A stretch of DNA of 64,000 nt from Arthrobacter sp. OAP107 (GCF_040546765.1 NZ_JBEPOK010000001.1:3286001-3350000), one strand, 5' to 3'; shown: positions 15,749 through 24,016, counted from the stretch's first letter. The notes: generated by a model not told the origin, from the sequence alone. Numbers and translations are program-made.

Positions 15749-17110
15749 TCACCCGCGGGGAGTCAGCAGCGCGACGGTCTCGAGATGGTGCGTGTGCGGG
15801 TAAAGGTCAAAGGCCCGCAGACCGGACAGCTGCCAGCCGCCCTGCTGGAAGTAACCAATATCGCGTGCGAACGACGACGGGTCGCAGGAAACATAGGCAA
15901 TGGCGCGGGGGTTCGAGGCAATGAGCTGGCTGACAACAGCCTTGCCTGCGCCGGCTCGCGGCGGGTCGAGAATGAGGGCGTCGAACTGGCGCGGCCGCTG
16001 GCGGAGCACCCGCTCCACCTTGCCCTGCACAATCTCCACCTGCGGAGCACCGTGCAGGTTTTTCCGGGCATCCCGGCTGGTGCCGGGCGCGCCCTCCACC
16101 GAGAGCACAGACCCTGTCTCCCCCACCGCGTCGGCCAGCGGGGCGGTGAACAGGCCAGCACCGGCATACAGGTCGGCCACTGCGGCGCCGGGTTCCAGGA
16201 ACCCGCCGTCGTGCAGGAATCCGGTGACGGCGCCCACCAGGGTTTCCGGCGCGTCCCGGTGGATCTGCCAGAAACCCGCACCCGTGACCCGGTAGTCATG
16301 GCCGGCTGCTGATTCCTGCACCCAGGTCCGGCCGCGGAGCTGCAGGGTTTCATTCTTGAGGGGGTCGTAGCTGGCCACGGACACGTCCGACGGAAGCTGG
16401 GAAATTATGGAGTTCAGCCGTTTGGCGCGGGTCCCGGGGGCCGGAGCGAGCAGCACGAGCGGCCGCGAGCCGTTGGCGGGTGCCGCCACCTCCACCCGCT
16501 CGATGCCCTGGAGGTCCACATCCCATAGCCGCAGGGCATTGATCCCATCGACGGCCAGCGGCATCTCCTGCACAGCGATAACCTGGTCGGAGCGGTGGGC
16601 GTGCATGCCAAGCCGGCCGTTCTTGGTGACGCCAAAGCTGGCGCGGGTGCGCCACCCAAGTCCGGCCCCGCCGTCGTCCGTCATTCCGGAACTTGCTGCT
16701 CCGACCGCTTCCACGTCCGGGGAAAGTTCGACGGCGGCGAGCCGCCTAAGCTGTTCGGCCAGCACCTCCGATTTGAGGCTCCGCTGGCGCTGCAGGGAAA
16801 CGTGGCCGAGTTCGGCGCCGCCGACCGGCGGGCGCCCGTGCGCCCAGGAACTGGCGGAGTCGGCGGTCCGCCAGAAGTGCGGCACCCGGTCCGGCGAAGC
16901 ATCCAGGACTTCCACAACGTCCGCGCGCCAGAACTTGGCCTTCTCTTCGGCGTCGGTGAGCCGGACCCGCACCCGCTCCCCCGGGATGCCGTGGCGGACG
17001 AAGACCACGCGGCCCTCGTGCCGGGCCACGCAGTGTCCGCCGTGGGCCACGGGGCCGACGTCGACCACCAGTTCGAGTCCGGTGGAGGTGGTCTGGGTGT
17101 CCGGGCTCAT
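15749..17110 (-). CDS. TRAM-domain class I SAM-dependent RNA (uracil-5)-methyltransferase, RumA/TrmA family
   Basis: A 453-residue protein with an N-terminal TRAM RNA-binding domain (residues about 10-70, ELVVDVGPVAHGGHCVAR start) and a C-terminal SAM-binding domain. In the C-terminal third are VADLYAGAGLF (SAM site), LILDPPRAG and YVSCDPSSF, whose cysteine is the nucleophile that attacks uracil C6. It probably methylates a uridine of rRNA or tRNA; which one cannot be told. Its start overlaps the stop of the permease gene by 4 bases. The same permease-methyltransferase order occurs in mycobacteria (Rv2690c-Rv2689c). The iron-sulfur cysteines of RumA are not obvious here. Confidence 0.9.
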   Translation of the reverse strand: MSPDTQTTSTGLELVVDVGPVAHGGHCVARHEGRVVFVRHGIPGERVRVRLTDAEEKAKFWRADVVEVLDASPDRVPHFWRTADSASSWAHGRPPVGGAELGHVSLQRQRSLKSEVLAEQLRRLAAVELSPDVEAVGAASSGMTDDGGAGLGWRTRASFGVTKNGRLGMHAHRSDQVIAVQEMPLAVDGINALRLWDVDLQGIERVEVAAPANGSRPLVLLAPAPGTRAKRLNSIISQLPSDVSVASYDPLKNETLQLRGRTWVQESAAGHDYRVTGAGFWQIHRDAPETLVGAVTGFLHDGGFLEPGAAVADLYAGAGLFTAPLADAVGETGSVLSVEGAPGTSRDARKNLHGAPQVEIVQGKVERVLRQRPRQFDALILDPPRAGAGKAVVSQLIASNPRAIAYVSCDPSSFARDIGYFQQGGWQLSGLRAFDLYPHTHHLETVALLTPRG

Positions 17111-19086
17111 TGAATGTCCTGCAGTCTCTTGGCTTCTTCGGATGATTTGAGCTGCCAGGGAACGCTGGCAACCATGACGCCCGGCTCAAAGTGGAGCCGG
17201 GTCTTGATGCGGAGGGCTGTCTGGTTATGCACCAGCTGCTCCCACCATTTGCCCACCACGTACTCGGGGATGTAGACCACGATGAGGTCGCGGGGCGAGT
17301 CCCGGCGCATGTTCTTGATGTAGTCCATGATCGGCGTGACCGTCTCGCGGTACGGGCTGGCGAGGATGGTCAGCGGAACCGGGATCTCCAGTTTCTCCCA
17401 GTCGGCGAGGGTGTGTGCTGTTTCCTCGGCGTTGATGTCCACGGTGATCGCGTCAAGCCGCGACGGCCGGGAAGCCCGCGCATAGGCCAGCGCCCGGAGG
17501 ACGGGCTTGCGGACATGCGACACCAGCAGCACAGCGTGCACGCGGGTGGGCAGGGCGCGCGGCGAGGAGTCCTCGTCGACCGCCAGCTCCTTGGCGACGT
17601 TGTCGTAGTGGGCGCGGATGCTCCACATGATGAGGAACAGAACAAACATGGCGAGCAGCGCAATCCAGGCGCCCTGCTCGAACTTGGTGATAAGTACGAT
17701 CACCAGCACCAGCGCGGTCATGCCGAAGCCGATCATATTGATGGTCCGCGACTTGATCATCCGGCGCTTGACGGCCTTGTCCTTTGCCAGTTTCAGTTCC
17801 CGGCCCCAGTGCCGGACCATGCCAAGCTGGCTGGCCGTGAAGGAGATGAAAACACCGACGATATATAGCTGAATGAGCTTGGTTACATCCGCGTTGAACG
17901 ACAGGATGAGCACCAGGGCACCGGCTGCCAGGGCAAGCACGCCGTTGCTGAAGGCGAGCCTGTCGCCGCGGGTGCGCAGCTGCCGGGGCAGGTAGCCGTC
18001 CTGGGCGAGGATGGAGCCCAGCACCGGGAAGCCGTTGAAGGCGGTGTTGGAGGCAAACACCAGGATGACGCCGGTGGCCGCGACCACGATGTAGAACGGA
18101 ATGGAGCCGTTGCCGAAGATGGTCTGCGCAATCTGGCTGATGGCCGGGTTCTGGATGTACCCCTCGGGCAGGGGTCGGCCGTTAAGCAGGAACTCGGTGG
18201 CCGGGTCCAGCACGATGTGCACCTTGGTGGCGTTGGCCAGGTAGATGATCCCTGCCAGCATTGCCGAGGCAATGATGCCAAGCAGCAGCAGCGTGGTGGC
18301 CGCGTTTTTGCTCTTGGGCTTTTGAAAGTTCGGCACGCCGTTGCTGATGGCCTCCACACCGGTCAGGGCGGCGGCGCCGGAGGAAAAAGCGCGCAGCAAC
18401 AGGAACGCGCCGGCGAGGCCTACGAGTCCCTGGTCGAAGTCGGGTGAGGGGACGATCGTGAACGCGGCCGACGGGGCCTTGCCCAGCTGGCCGGTCACGG
18501 CCTGGAAGATCCCGACGACGGTCATGCCCAGGATGGAGGCCATAAAGATGTACGTCGGCACCGCGAAGACGCTGCCGGCCTCCTTGATGCCGCGCAGGTT
18601 GACCAGCGCCAGGATCACAACCCCGATGGTGGCGATGAGTGCCTGCTGTCCATGCAGAGACGGGATGGCAGTGGTGAGGTAGGTGGCCGCCGAGGACATG
18701 GACACGGCGACGGTCAGGACGTAGTCCACCAGCAGGGCAGACGCCACCGTCAGTCCCGCGTACTTACCCAGGTTCTCGTTGGCAATCTCGTAGTCACCGC
18801 CGCCGGACGGGTAGGCATGCACATTCTGCCGGTAGGACGCCACCACCGTGAGCAGGACCACCATGACGGCGAGGCCGACGAGCGGGGAAATGGTCACCGC
18901 GCTCACGCCGGCCAGGGCCAGCGTGAGGAGTATCTCATCGGGGGCGTAGGCAACGGATGACAAGGCATCCGAGGCGAAAATGGGGAGCGCGATCCTCTTC
19001 GGCAGGAGTGTGTGGGCCATCCTGTCGTTCCGGAAGGGCCTTCCCACCAGCACGCGCTTCGCGGCATTCAGAATTGTCAGCACCAC
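17107..19086 (-). CDS. APC-superfamily permease, KimA-like potassium transporter
   Basis: A 659-residue protein with about 12 membrane helices and a soluble C-terminal domain from about residue 470. The N-terminus closely recalls Bacillus KimA, a K+/H+ symporter: IFASDALSSVAYAPDEIL and LLVDYVLTVAVS. From memory the KimA K+-site residues are Asp36, Tyr43, Asp117 and Thr121; here Asp40, Tyr47, Asp121 and Thr125 fall at the same spacing with a constant offset of 4. The start is GTG at 19086 (a second GTG follows at 19083), with a weak ribosome site. It is divergent from two TrkA/RCK genes 92 bases away, as in mycobacteria (Rv2690c with ceoB/ceoC), which supports a role in potassium uptake rather than amino-acid transport. 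Confidence 0.88.
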   Translation of the reverse strand: MVLTILNAAKRVLVGRPFRNDRMAHTLLPKRIALPIFASDALSSVAYAPDEILLTLALAGVSAVTISPLVGLAVMVVLLTVVASYRQNVHAYPSGGGDYEIANENLGKYAGLTVASALLVDYVLTVAVSMSSAATYLTTAIPSLHGQQALIATIGVVILALVNLRGIKEAGSVFAVPTYIFMASILGMTVVGIFQAVTGQLGKAPSAAFTIVPSPDFDQGLVGLAGAFLLLRAFSSGAAALTGVEAISNGVPNFQKPKSKNAATTLLLLGIIASAMLAGIIYLANATKVHIVLDPATEFLLNGRPLPEGYIQNPAISQIAQTIFGNGSIPFYIVVAATGVILVFASNTAFNGFPVLGSILAQDGYLPRQLRTRGDRLAFSNGVLALAAGALVLILSFNADVTKLIQLYIVGVFISFTASQLGMVRHWGRELKLAKDKAVKRRMIKSRTINMIGFGMTALVLVIVLITKFEQGAWIALLAMFVLFLIMWSIRAHYDNVAKELAVDEDSSPRALPTRVHAVLLVSHVRKPVLRALAYARASRPSRLDAITVDINAEETAHTLADWEKLEIPVPLTILASPYRETVTPIMDYIKNMRRDSPRDLIVVYIPEYVVGKWWEQLVHNQTALRIKTRLHFEPGVMVASVPWQLKSSEEAKRLQDIQ

Positions 19087-19178
19087 ACAAAGTTAGTCTG
19101 ATTCGCACGCGATGTCATGGCAGGTTTCCGGCGGTAGAGTCTTACGGAGCAGTCGGCGAACAGTTGAGGAGAGAACGC

Positions 19179-19850
19179 GTGGCGCACTTCGTGATCATGG
19201 GTTGTGGACGCGTTGGGGCCACCTTGGCGCATACGCTCGAGGATGCCGGCCACTCGGTGGCCATCATCGACCAGGATGACCGCGCCTTCCGCCGCCTCCG
19301 CTCGGGCTTCACCGGCCGGAAAGTCACCGGCGTCGGCTTTGACCGCGACACCCTGAAGCAGGCAGGCGTTGCGGACGCCTATGCCTTCGCAGCCGTGTCC
19401 AGCGGCGACAACTCCAACATCCTGGCCACCAGGGTGGCCCGCGAGACATTCCATGTGCCGCACGTGGTGGCCCGCATCTACGATCCCGGCCGCGCCGAGA
19501 TCTACCAGCGTCTGGGCATCCCCACGGTGGCCGCGGTGCGCTGGAGCGCCGACCAGGTCCTGCGCCGCATCCTTCCCGAACAGCACCTCGCCGGGGACTT
19601 CCGCGACCCGTCCGGCCGCCTCGTGCTGGCGGAGCTGGACCTGCATCCGGAATGGGTGGGCCATCCGGTCTCCTCCATCGAAAAGGTGGCCGACGTCCGG
19701 GTGGCCTACCTGACCCGGTTCGGCGAGGGGATGCTGCCCGCCGCGGGCACCTCCTACCAGGACGGCGACACGGTGCATGCCATGCTGCGGGTGGACCGCA
19801 CGTCCGAAGTCGCCCACATCCTCGCCAAAGCACCCGCCAAGGAGTCCTAA
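19179..19850 (+). CDS. ceoB: TrkA/RCK potassium-transport regulator, first copy
   Basis: A 223-residue cytoplasmic protein with an RCK_N Rossmann domain (HFVIMGCGRVGATLAHTLE, with the acidic nucleotide-ribose residue in IIDQDD) and an RCK_C domain after about residue 135. Such proteins form the gating ring of Trk/Ktr-type K+ systems and bind NAD(H), ATP or c-di-AMP. The start is GTG 19179, preceded by GAGGAGAG; the frame stays open upstream into the permease gene on the other strand without resemblance. The second TrkA gene follows with no gap. The symbol follows the mycobacterial ceoB/ceoC pair in the same order. Confidence 0.92.
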   Translation: MAHFVIMGCGRVGATLAHTLEDAGHSVAIIDQDDRAFRRLRSGFTGRKVTGVGFDRDTLKQAGVADAYAFAAVSSGDNSNILATRVARETFHVPHVVARIYDPGRAEIYQRLGIPTVAAVRWSADQVLRRILPEQHLAGDFRDPSGRLVLAELDLHPEWVGHPVSSIEKVADVRVAYLTRFGEGMLPAAGTSYQDGDTVHAMLRVDRTSEVAHILAKAPAKES

Positions 19851-20702
19851 GTGAAAGTCGTCATTGTCGGGGCCGGAAGCGTTGGCTCCTCGATTGCCCG
19901 CGAGCTGCTGGCGCACAAGCACGAGATCCTGCTCATTGACCTCAAGCCCGAAGTGATCGGGCGCAGCGGCCTGCGCGGGGCGCACTGGCTGGTGGGCGAC
20001 GCGTGCGAACTGAGCACCCTGCAGGACGCCAAGCTCGAGGACGCTGACGTGGTGGTTTCCGCCACCGGCGACGATAAGGTGAACCTCGTCGTCTCACTGC
20101 TGGCCAAGACCGAATTCGGGATCGGGCGCACAGTGGGGCGGGTGAACAACCCGAAGAACGACTGGATGTTCAACGACTCCTGGGGCGTGGACGTTGCGGT
20201 GAACACACCGCAGCTCATGACGGCGCTGGTGGAGGAAGCCGTGGAGATCGGCGACCTGGTGCGGCTGCTTACCCTGCAGACAGGTGTGTCCTCCATCGTC
20301 GAGTTCACTGTGCCGCATGACTCCCACGCCATCGGCCTCACGGTGGGTGCCATCGACTGGCCCGAGGACTCCACGCTGGTGGCCATCCTGCGGGACCAGG
20401 CACCGATCACACCCAGCCGGGACGACGTCATCGACGGCGGCGACGAACTGTTCTTCGTCACCACCATCGCGGCCGAAGACCAGCTGCGCGAGCTGCTGTC
20501 ACCCAGTTCAGGTGAAGGGCAGGCGTCAGCTGAACGCCAGGCGTCAGGTGAGGGGCAGCCGTCAGGTGTGGGACAGCCGTCCGACGGACAGCAGGAGTCC
20601 GGCAGCCCGGCGCAGGGCGGCGCGGCCGCGGTCGGGGCGCCGGCAGCCGCAGATCAACTGGCCCGGACAGATCAGGTGGATGACGACGGCTTCGATGGCT
20701 GA
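19851..20702 (+). CDS. ceoC: TrkA/RCK potassium-transport regulator, second copy, with repetitive C-terminal tail
   Basis: A 283-residue protein beginning at a GTG immediately after the ceoB stop codon. RCK_N is clear (KVVIVGAGSVGSSIARELL, LIDLKPE), and RCK_C covers about residues 135-215. After residue about 215 the conserved domain ends and a low-complexity tail follows: four 6-residue repeats of the type SGEGQA/P encoded by an 18-bp tandem repeat, then an Ala/Gln-rich stretch. The last 31 bases overlap the 3' end of the convergent DUF3159 gene. It probably forms a hetero-oligomeric gating ring with the preceding protein. Confidence 0.91.
   Translation: MKVVIVGAGSVGSSIARELLAHKHEILLIDLKPEVIGRSGLRGAHWLVGDACELSTLQDAKLEDADVVVSATGDDKVNLVVSLLAKTEFGIGRTVGRVNNPKNDWMFNDSWGVDVAVNTPQLMTALVEEAVEIGDLVRLLTLQTGVSSIVEFTVPHDSHAIGLTVGAIDWPEDSTLVAILRDQAPITPSRDDVIDGGDELFFVTTIAAEDQLRELLSPSSGEGQASAERQASGEGQPSGVGQPSDGQQESGSPAQGGAAAVGAPAAADQLARTDQVDDDGFDG
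20508..20579 (+). repeat. 18-bp tandem repeat (4 copies) inside the second TrkA gene
   Basis: Units at 20508, 20526, 20544 and 20562 follow the pattern TCAGGTGAGGGGCAGCCG with scattered substitutions. Each encodes a six-residue SGEGQP-type repeat in the tail of the TrkA protein. The substitutions mostly keep the frame and composition, so the tail is translated. Confidence 0.85.
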
Positions 20703-21427
20703 CCGTCGGTCGTTGCCGCAGGCCGTGTGACGAGCCAGGCGATCCACACGCCGAGGATGTACAGCGGTGCGCCCATGATGAGCCTGGTGGTGGCCAGCGC
20801 CGCCAGCCCGTCCGGACCCATCAGGTACAGGGGAACCTGCACCAGCAGGCGCAGCGCCAGCACACCGACGATGATCCAGGTGCCCAGCCGGTAGGCGCGG
20901 ACTCGGGCCGGGTCCTTGCGCCAGTCCAGGCCTTCGTTCCGGATGAATCCGAACAGCAGGCCGGCGATCGGCCAGCGCACGGCGATGGAGATGACCATCG
21001 CCACGATGTAGGCGGAATTGGTCAGGAATCCCGGGAGGTAGAAGTCCTCGGCCTTGCCCGTCGTATTGGCGAGCCAGGCTGAGATGCCCACACCGACGAC
21101 GCCGGCCAGCGCCTGGGTCAGGGGGCGGCGCTGCACGAGCCGGACCACGGTGAAGACGGCTGCGGTACCCAGCGCGGCTATCAGCGACGGCGTGAGCGCG
21201 GTGGTGGCGGTGAAGGCGATCAGGAAGACGAGGCCGGGCAGGATGCTCTCGGCGATTCCCTGGTAGCCGCCGGCGCTCTTCAGGACGTCGATGCGGCCGT
21301 CGTGCGTGCGGTGCAGCCCTGCCTTGGACGCGTAGTCCTCGGCCAGCCCTGCAAAACCCGGGGTTTCGGGTGCGGGCTTGGGTTCTTCGCGGCCCGGTCC
21401 CGAATCGGGGTTCTCAGGCAAAGTCAT
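20672..21427 (-). CDS. DUF3159 membrane protein
   Basis: A 251-residue polytopic protein with about six hydrophobic helices (for example SILPGLVFLIAFTATTALT and WIIVGVLALRLLVQVPLYLM), a hydrophilic acidic N-terminus and a conserved SAGGYQGIAESILPG entry into the first helix. Function is unknown. The start is ATG 21427, which overlaps the stop of the OB-fold gene (ATGA); the longer frame upstream reads through that gene. It belongs to a conserved actinobacterial block (Rv2693c equivalent). Its 3' end overlaps the convergent TrkA gene by 31 bases. Confidence 0.9.
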   Translation of the reverse strand: MTLPENPDSGPGREEPKPAPETPGFAGLAEDYASKAGLHRTHDGRIDVLKSAGGYQGIAESILPGLVFLIAFTATTALTPSLIAALGTAAVFTVVRLVQRRPLTQALAGVVGVGISAWLANTTGKAEDFYLPGFLTNSAYIVAMVISIAVRWPIAGLLFGFIRNEGLDWRKDPARVRAYRLGTWIIVGVLALRLLVQVPLYLMGPDGLAALATTRLIMGAPLYILGVWIAWLVTRPAATTDGQPSKPSSST

Positions 21428-21753
21428 TGGTTCTCCTGGCGGGACAGTATCTCGTAGCGGGGATTGAACATGGTGGGCATGCCTTCCTTTACGGTTAGCA
21501 TGCCTTCGAGCTTGAGTTCCGTCCCGGCGTTGATCCCCGGAATGTGGTGGCGGCCCAGCCAGATGACACGCAGCCGCCCGCGCCCCTCCGCGGGAAGGGT
21601 GTCGTGGTCCGAGACAATGGCCGCGAAGGCTGCCACCTCCGAGGGGGGCGCGTAGGTCACCGATTCGATGAATCCGTGACACAGGGCGCGCCCGCGCTCC
21701 GGCAGCCCGCGGATGGGTACCGCTTGGTCCTGCGGGCGGCCTGGATCAACCAA
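21424..21753 (-). CDS. OB-fold nucleic-acid-binding domain protein
   Basis: A protein of about 109 residues. The core runs IRGLPERGRALCHGFIESVTYAPPSEVAAFAAIVSDHDT...RVIWLGRHHIPGINAGTELKLEGMLTVKEG, a five-strand OB-fold pattern as in tRNA anticodon/RecG-like domains. I place the start at TTG 21753, which overlaps the DUF3710 stop codon and has GGAG about 10 bases upstream; the codon choice is uncertain because no ATG or GTG fits. It is coupled to the DUF3710 gene before it and the DUF3159 gene after it. Function is unknown; nucleic-acid binding is inferred from the fold. It corresponds in position to Rv2694c. Confidence 0.82.
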   Translation of the reverse strand: MVDPGRPQDQAVPIRGLPERGRALCHGFIESVTYAPPSEVAAFAAIVSDHDTLPAEGRGRLRVIWLGRHHIPGINAGTELKLEGMLTVKEGMPTMFNPRYEILSRQENQ

Positions 21754-22459
21754 TCTGGGTGATCTCCGGCCCGCGCTCGGGCTGCTGGAGGTCCGGCGCT
21801 GCGGGGGGCACGGGTCCGGAAGCGTCCTTGGGCAGGCGCAGCTGCAGCAGGTCCCTCGGCGGCATGGGGTTCTCGCCCCGGATGACCACGATCTTCCGGA
21901 ACAGGTCTTCGAGACCGGCGGCCGCTTCACGGTCCAGCGCTGCTTCCCCGCCGAAAACGCCGCGGAGGAACCAGCGGGGGCCGTCGACGCCGACGAAGCG
22001 GGCGACGCGGTAACCCTGGCTGCCGTCCGGGGCACCGGCCGGGAGCTTGGCCACGAGTTCGACGCCGTAGTCCCCCGGGATTTCCTCGACCTGGCCGCCC
22101 TGGCCACCAACAGACTGGCCGATCTGCTCCCGGATCTCGTCCCAGAGCCCTTCGGAGCGGGGTGCGGCGAACGCCTGCAGCTGGAGGCTTGACCCCTCAA
22201 GGTCCATGGTCACCGCGACGACGCGCTGGGTTGCTTCCTCGACTTCAAGCCGCAGCTGAAGTCCTTCGCGCGGGGCGATGAGCAGGGCGCCGAGGTCCAC
22301 ATAGCCGTCGCGGCTGCTGATCTCGGAGACGTCGAAGGGACCGTTGGCCCTGCGGTCGTCCGCAGCGTTCTCGGCCGGATCAGGGGTGGCGTCCGGCTGG
22401 ACGTCCTCCAGTTCTGCCGATTCCTGCCTCTTGGCTTTCTTGCCCCGCCCAAAAACCAT
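21746..22459 (-). CDS. DUF3710 domain protein
   Basis: A 237-residue soluble protein starting MVFGRGKKAKRQE with a basic then acidic low-complexity N-terminus. The DUF3710 core begins at GPFDVSEISSRDGYVDLGALLI and ends near KIVVIRGENPMPPRDLLQLRLP, followed by a short proline-rich tail. Function is unknown. Start 22459 is supported by TAAGGAGA just upstream; the frame continues open to 22582 without resemblance. It sits between dut and the OB-fold gene as in other actinobacteria (Rv2696c position), and overlaps the OB-fold gene by 8 bases under the start chosen for it. Confidence 0.9.
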   Translation of the reverse strand: MVFGRGKKAKRQESAELEDVQPDATPDPAENAADDRRANGPFDVSEISSRDGYVDLGALLIAPREGLQLRLEVEEATQRVVAVTMDLEGSSLQLQAFAAPRSEGLWDEIREQIGQSVGGQGGQVEEIPGDYGVELVAKLPAGAPDGSQGYRVARFVGVDGPRWFLRGVFGGEAALDREAAAGLEDLFRKIVVIRGENPMPPRDLLQLRLPKDASGPVPPAAPDLQQPERGPEITQIG

Positions 22460-22532
22460 GCGTTGTCTCCTTAGTTGTGATCGTGTCGCGCGCCCCGAAG
22501 TACGGGTGTGCGGCCCAGCCGTTGGTGTGCCG

Positions 22533-23078
22533 TTACGTGCCCGGAACGGCAAACCCGCCCGTGGAGCCGAACCCGCCCGCACCGCGGACAGAGTCGTTCA
22601 GCTCCCCCACGGCGACGAACTGCGCGTGCTCCACGCGCTGGATCACCATCTGTGCAATTCTATCGCCGCGCCGCAGTTCAATGGCCTGCTCGCGGTCGGT
22701 GTTGAGCAGCGTCACCGCGATCTCCCCGCGGTATCCGGCGTCGACGGTTCCGGGGGCGTTCACCACAGTGAGCCCGTGTTTGGTGGCGAGGCCTGAACGG
22801 GGGTGGATGAGGGCTACAAAACCGTCCGGCAGGGCGATGGCTACACCTGTAGGGACGAGCCTGCGCTCGCCCGGCTCGAGCACCACGTCCTCGCGGGCGC
22901 GCAGGTCCGCCCCGGCATCACCGGGGTGGGCGTACGACGGCGCTTCCAGGCCGTCGTCGAGCATTTTCAGCTGCACCTGTACGGTGGGTGCTCCGAACTC
23001 CGCCCTGGGCGGCTGCGCAGTGGCAGTCGGGGGGGCTTGCTGGGAGAGGGATGTCATGGCCGTAGATTCGTCAGTCAC
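22533..23078 (-). CDS. dut: dUTP diphosphatase
   Basis: A trimeric-type dUTPase of 181 residues (GTG start; an internal ATG at 23057 is also possible) that hydrolyses dUTP to dUMP and pyrophosphate, keeping uracil out of DNA and feeding thymidylate synthesis. All five motifs are recognisable: HPGDAGADLRA (1), PRSGLATKHGL (2), GTVDAGYRGEI (3), RGDRIAQMVI (4) and the C-terminal RGAGGFGSTG (5). About 25 residues before motif 1 are a low-complexity extension. It is followed by DUF3710 on the same strand. Confidence 0.97.
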   Translation of the reverse strand: MTDESTAMTSLSQQAPPTATAQPPRAEFGAPTVQVQLKMLDDGLEAPSYAHPGDAGADLRAREDVVLEPGERRLVPTGVAIALPDGFVALIHPRSGLATKHGLTVVNAPGTVDAGYRGEIAVTLLNTDREQAIELRRGDRIAQMVIQRVEHAQFVAVGELNDSVRGAGGFGSTGGFAVPGT

Positions 23079-23149
23079 AGTCCCACACTCTATCGTCCGC
23101 GCTCTGGCTCCTCCTATTGCAGTAGGCTCTCCTGCTGGCCACTAAGCTT

Positions 23150-23644
23150 GTGGGCATGCCCGAATCAAGCGCCGCCGTCCCTGCCCGCAACCCGTCTTCA
23201 CCGGACGAAACCGTCGTTTTCTCCGAAAAGCTGTGGCCTGGCGCGTGGATCTGGGTGGTCGCGGTCGGGATCGCATCAGCAGGCATCCTGGTCTTCGCCC
23301 CCATCAGCCTGGCGGCAGGCTTCACGGCAGCCGCTGTGCTGTTCGCCATCGAGGCAGTGCTGCTGGTCCTGTCCACGCCGTCGGTGACGGTGACCACGCG
23401 GACCCTGCAGGTGGGCCGGGCCAGCATCGAACGCAGCCTGACCGGCGGGGCCGCGGCGTACCGCGGCAAAGAAGCGACGGCGGAGCGCGGAACTCGACTG
23501 AACGGACTGGCCTACCTGTGCATCCGGGGATGGATTGACCCGGTGGTCAGGATCGAGATCGCCGACCCGTCGGACCCGACGCCCTACTGGCTGACCTCCA
23601 CCCGCCGTCCGGAGGAACTCGTCGCTGCCCTCAACGGCGCCTAA
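23150..23644 (+). CDS. DUF3093 membrane protein
   Basis: A protein of about 164 residues (GTG 23150; ATG 23156 is also possible), divergent from dut. Two adjacent hydrophobic helices (about residues 37-75) are followed by a soluble domain with a PH-like strand pattern ending PYWLTSTRRPEELVAALNG, diagnostic of DUF3093. Function is unknown; its position in the conserved block matches Rv2698. The stop is followed directly by the 19-bp tandem repeats. Confidence 0.9.
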   Translation: MGMPESSAAVPARNPSSPDETVVFSEKLWPGAWIWVVAVGIASAGILVFAPISLAAGFTAAAVLFAIEAVLLVLSTPSVTVTTRTLQVGRASIERSLTGGAAAYRGKEATAERGTRLNGLAYLCIRGWIDPVVRIEIADPSDPTPYWLTSTRRPEELVAALNGA

Positions 23645-23735
23645 CGTTCACAGCCGCGCCCAGCCCTCACAATCGCGCCCAACGTTCACAGCCGTGCCCA
23701 GCCTTCACAATCGCGCCTAGCCTTCACAATCGCGG
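23644..23735. repeat. 19-bp tandem repeat tract at the 3' end of the DUF4193 gene
   Basis: TCACA recurs at 23648, 23667, 23686, 23705 and 23724, exactly every 19 bases. The fifth unit is the coding end of DUF4193 (CRDCEG), and the fourth contains its stop codon. Units 1 and 3 (CAGCCG type) and units 2, 4 and 5 (CAATCG type) alternate, giving a 38-bp higher-order period. It fills the space between the convergent DUF3093 and DUF4193 genes. Confidence 0.88.
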
Positions 23736-24016
23736 CAGTACAGCAGCCCGTTCTTTTCCCGGGCGATCTGGGAGCGGTGCCGGACCAGGAAGCACGAGGC
23801 ACACGTGAACTCGTCCGCCTGGGCGGGCAGCACGCGAACAAGCAGCTCCTCACCTGACAGGTCGGCTCCGGGCAGCTCGTAGCCTTCGGCGAGGTCTGAC
23901 TCGTCTTCCTCCACCACTGCCGTCGGTTTCTCGGCGCGGCGGGTCTTGAGCTCCTCAATCGAGTCCTCGCTGAGGTCCTCTTCAGACTTTCGCGGCGCAT
24001 CGTAATCAGTCGCCAT
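23717..24016 (-). CDS. DUF4193 small zinc-ribbon-like protein
   Basis: A 99-residue acidic protein starting MATDYDAPRKSEEDLSEDS, typical of DUF4193. Four cysteines near the C-terminus (Cys72, Cys75, Cys94, Cys97; CASC and CRDC) are spaced like a zinc ribbon. Function is unknown; it is conserved in position across actinobacteria (Rv2699c). The start is ATG 24016; longer reading upstream lacks resemblance. Its 3' end is the founder of the adjacent 19-bp tandem repeat. Confidence 0.92.
   Translation of the reverse strand: MATDYDAPRKSEEDLSEDSIEELKTRRAEKPTAVVEEDESDLAEGYELPGADLSGEELLVRVLPAQADEFTCASCFLVRHRSQIAREKNGLLYCRDCEG

Noticed and set aside
19087..19178. ydaO/c-di-AMP riboswitch before the KimA-like gene
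   Set aside because: The divergent gap is only 92 bases, too short for that riboswitch plus promoters.
21424..22200. Long frame continuing the OB-fold gene upstream through the DUF3710 gene
   Set aside because: The upstream 150 codons are a shadow of DUF3710; only the last 109 residues show the OB fold.
23644..23735. CRISPR array
   Set aside because: The repeats are tandem without spacers and derive from the adjacent coding sequence; no cas genes are present.
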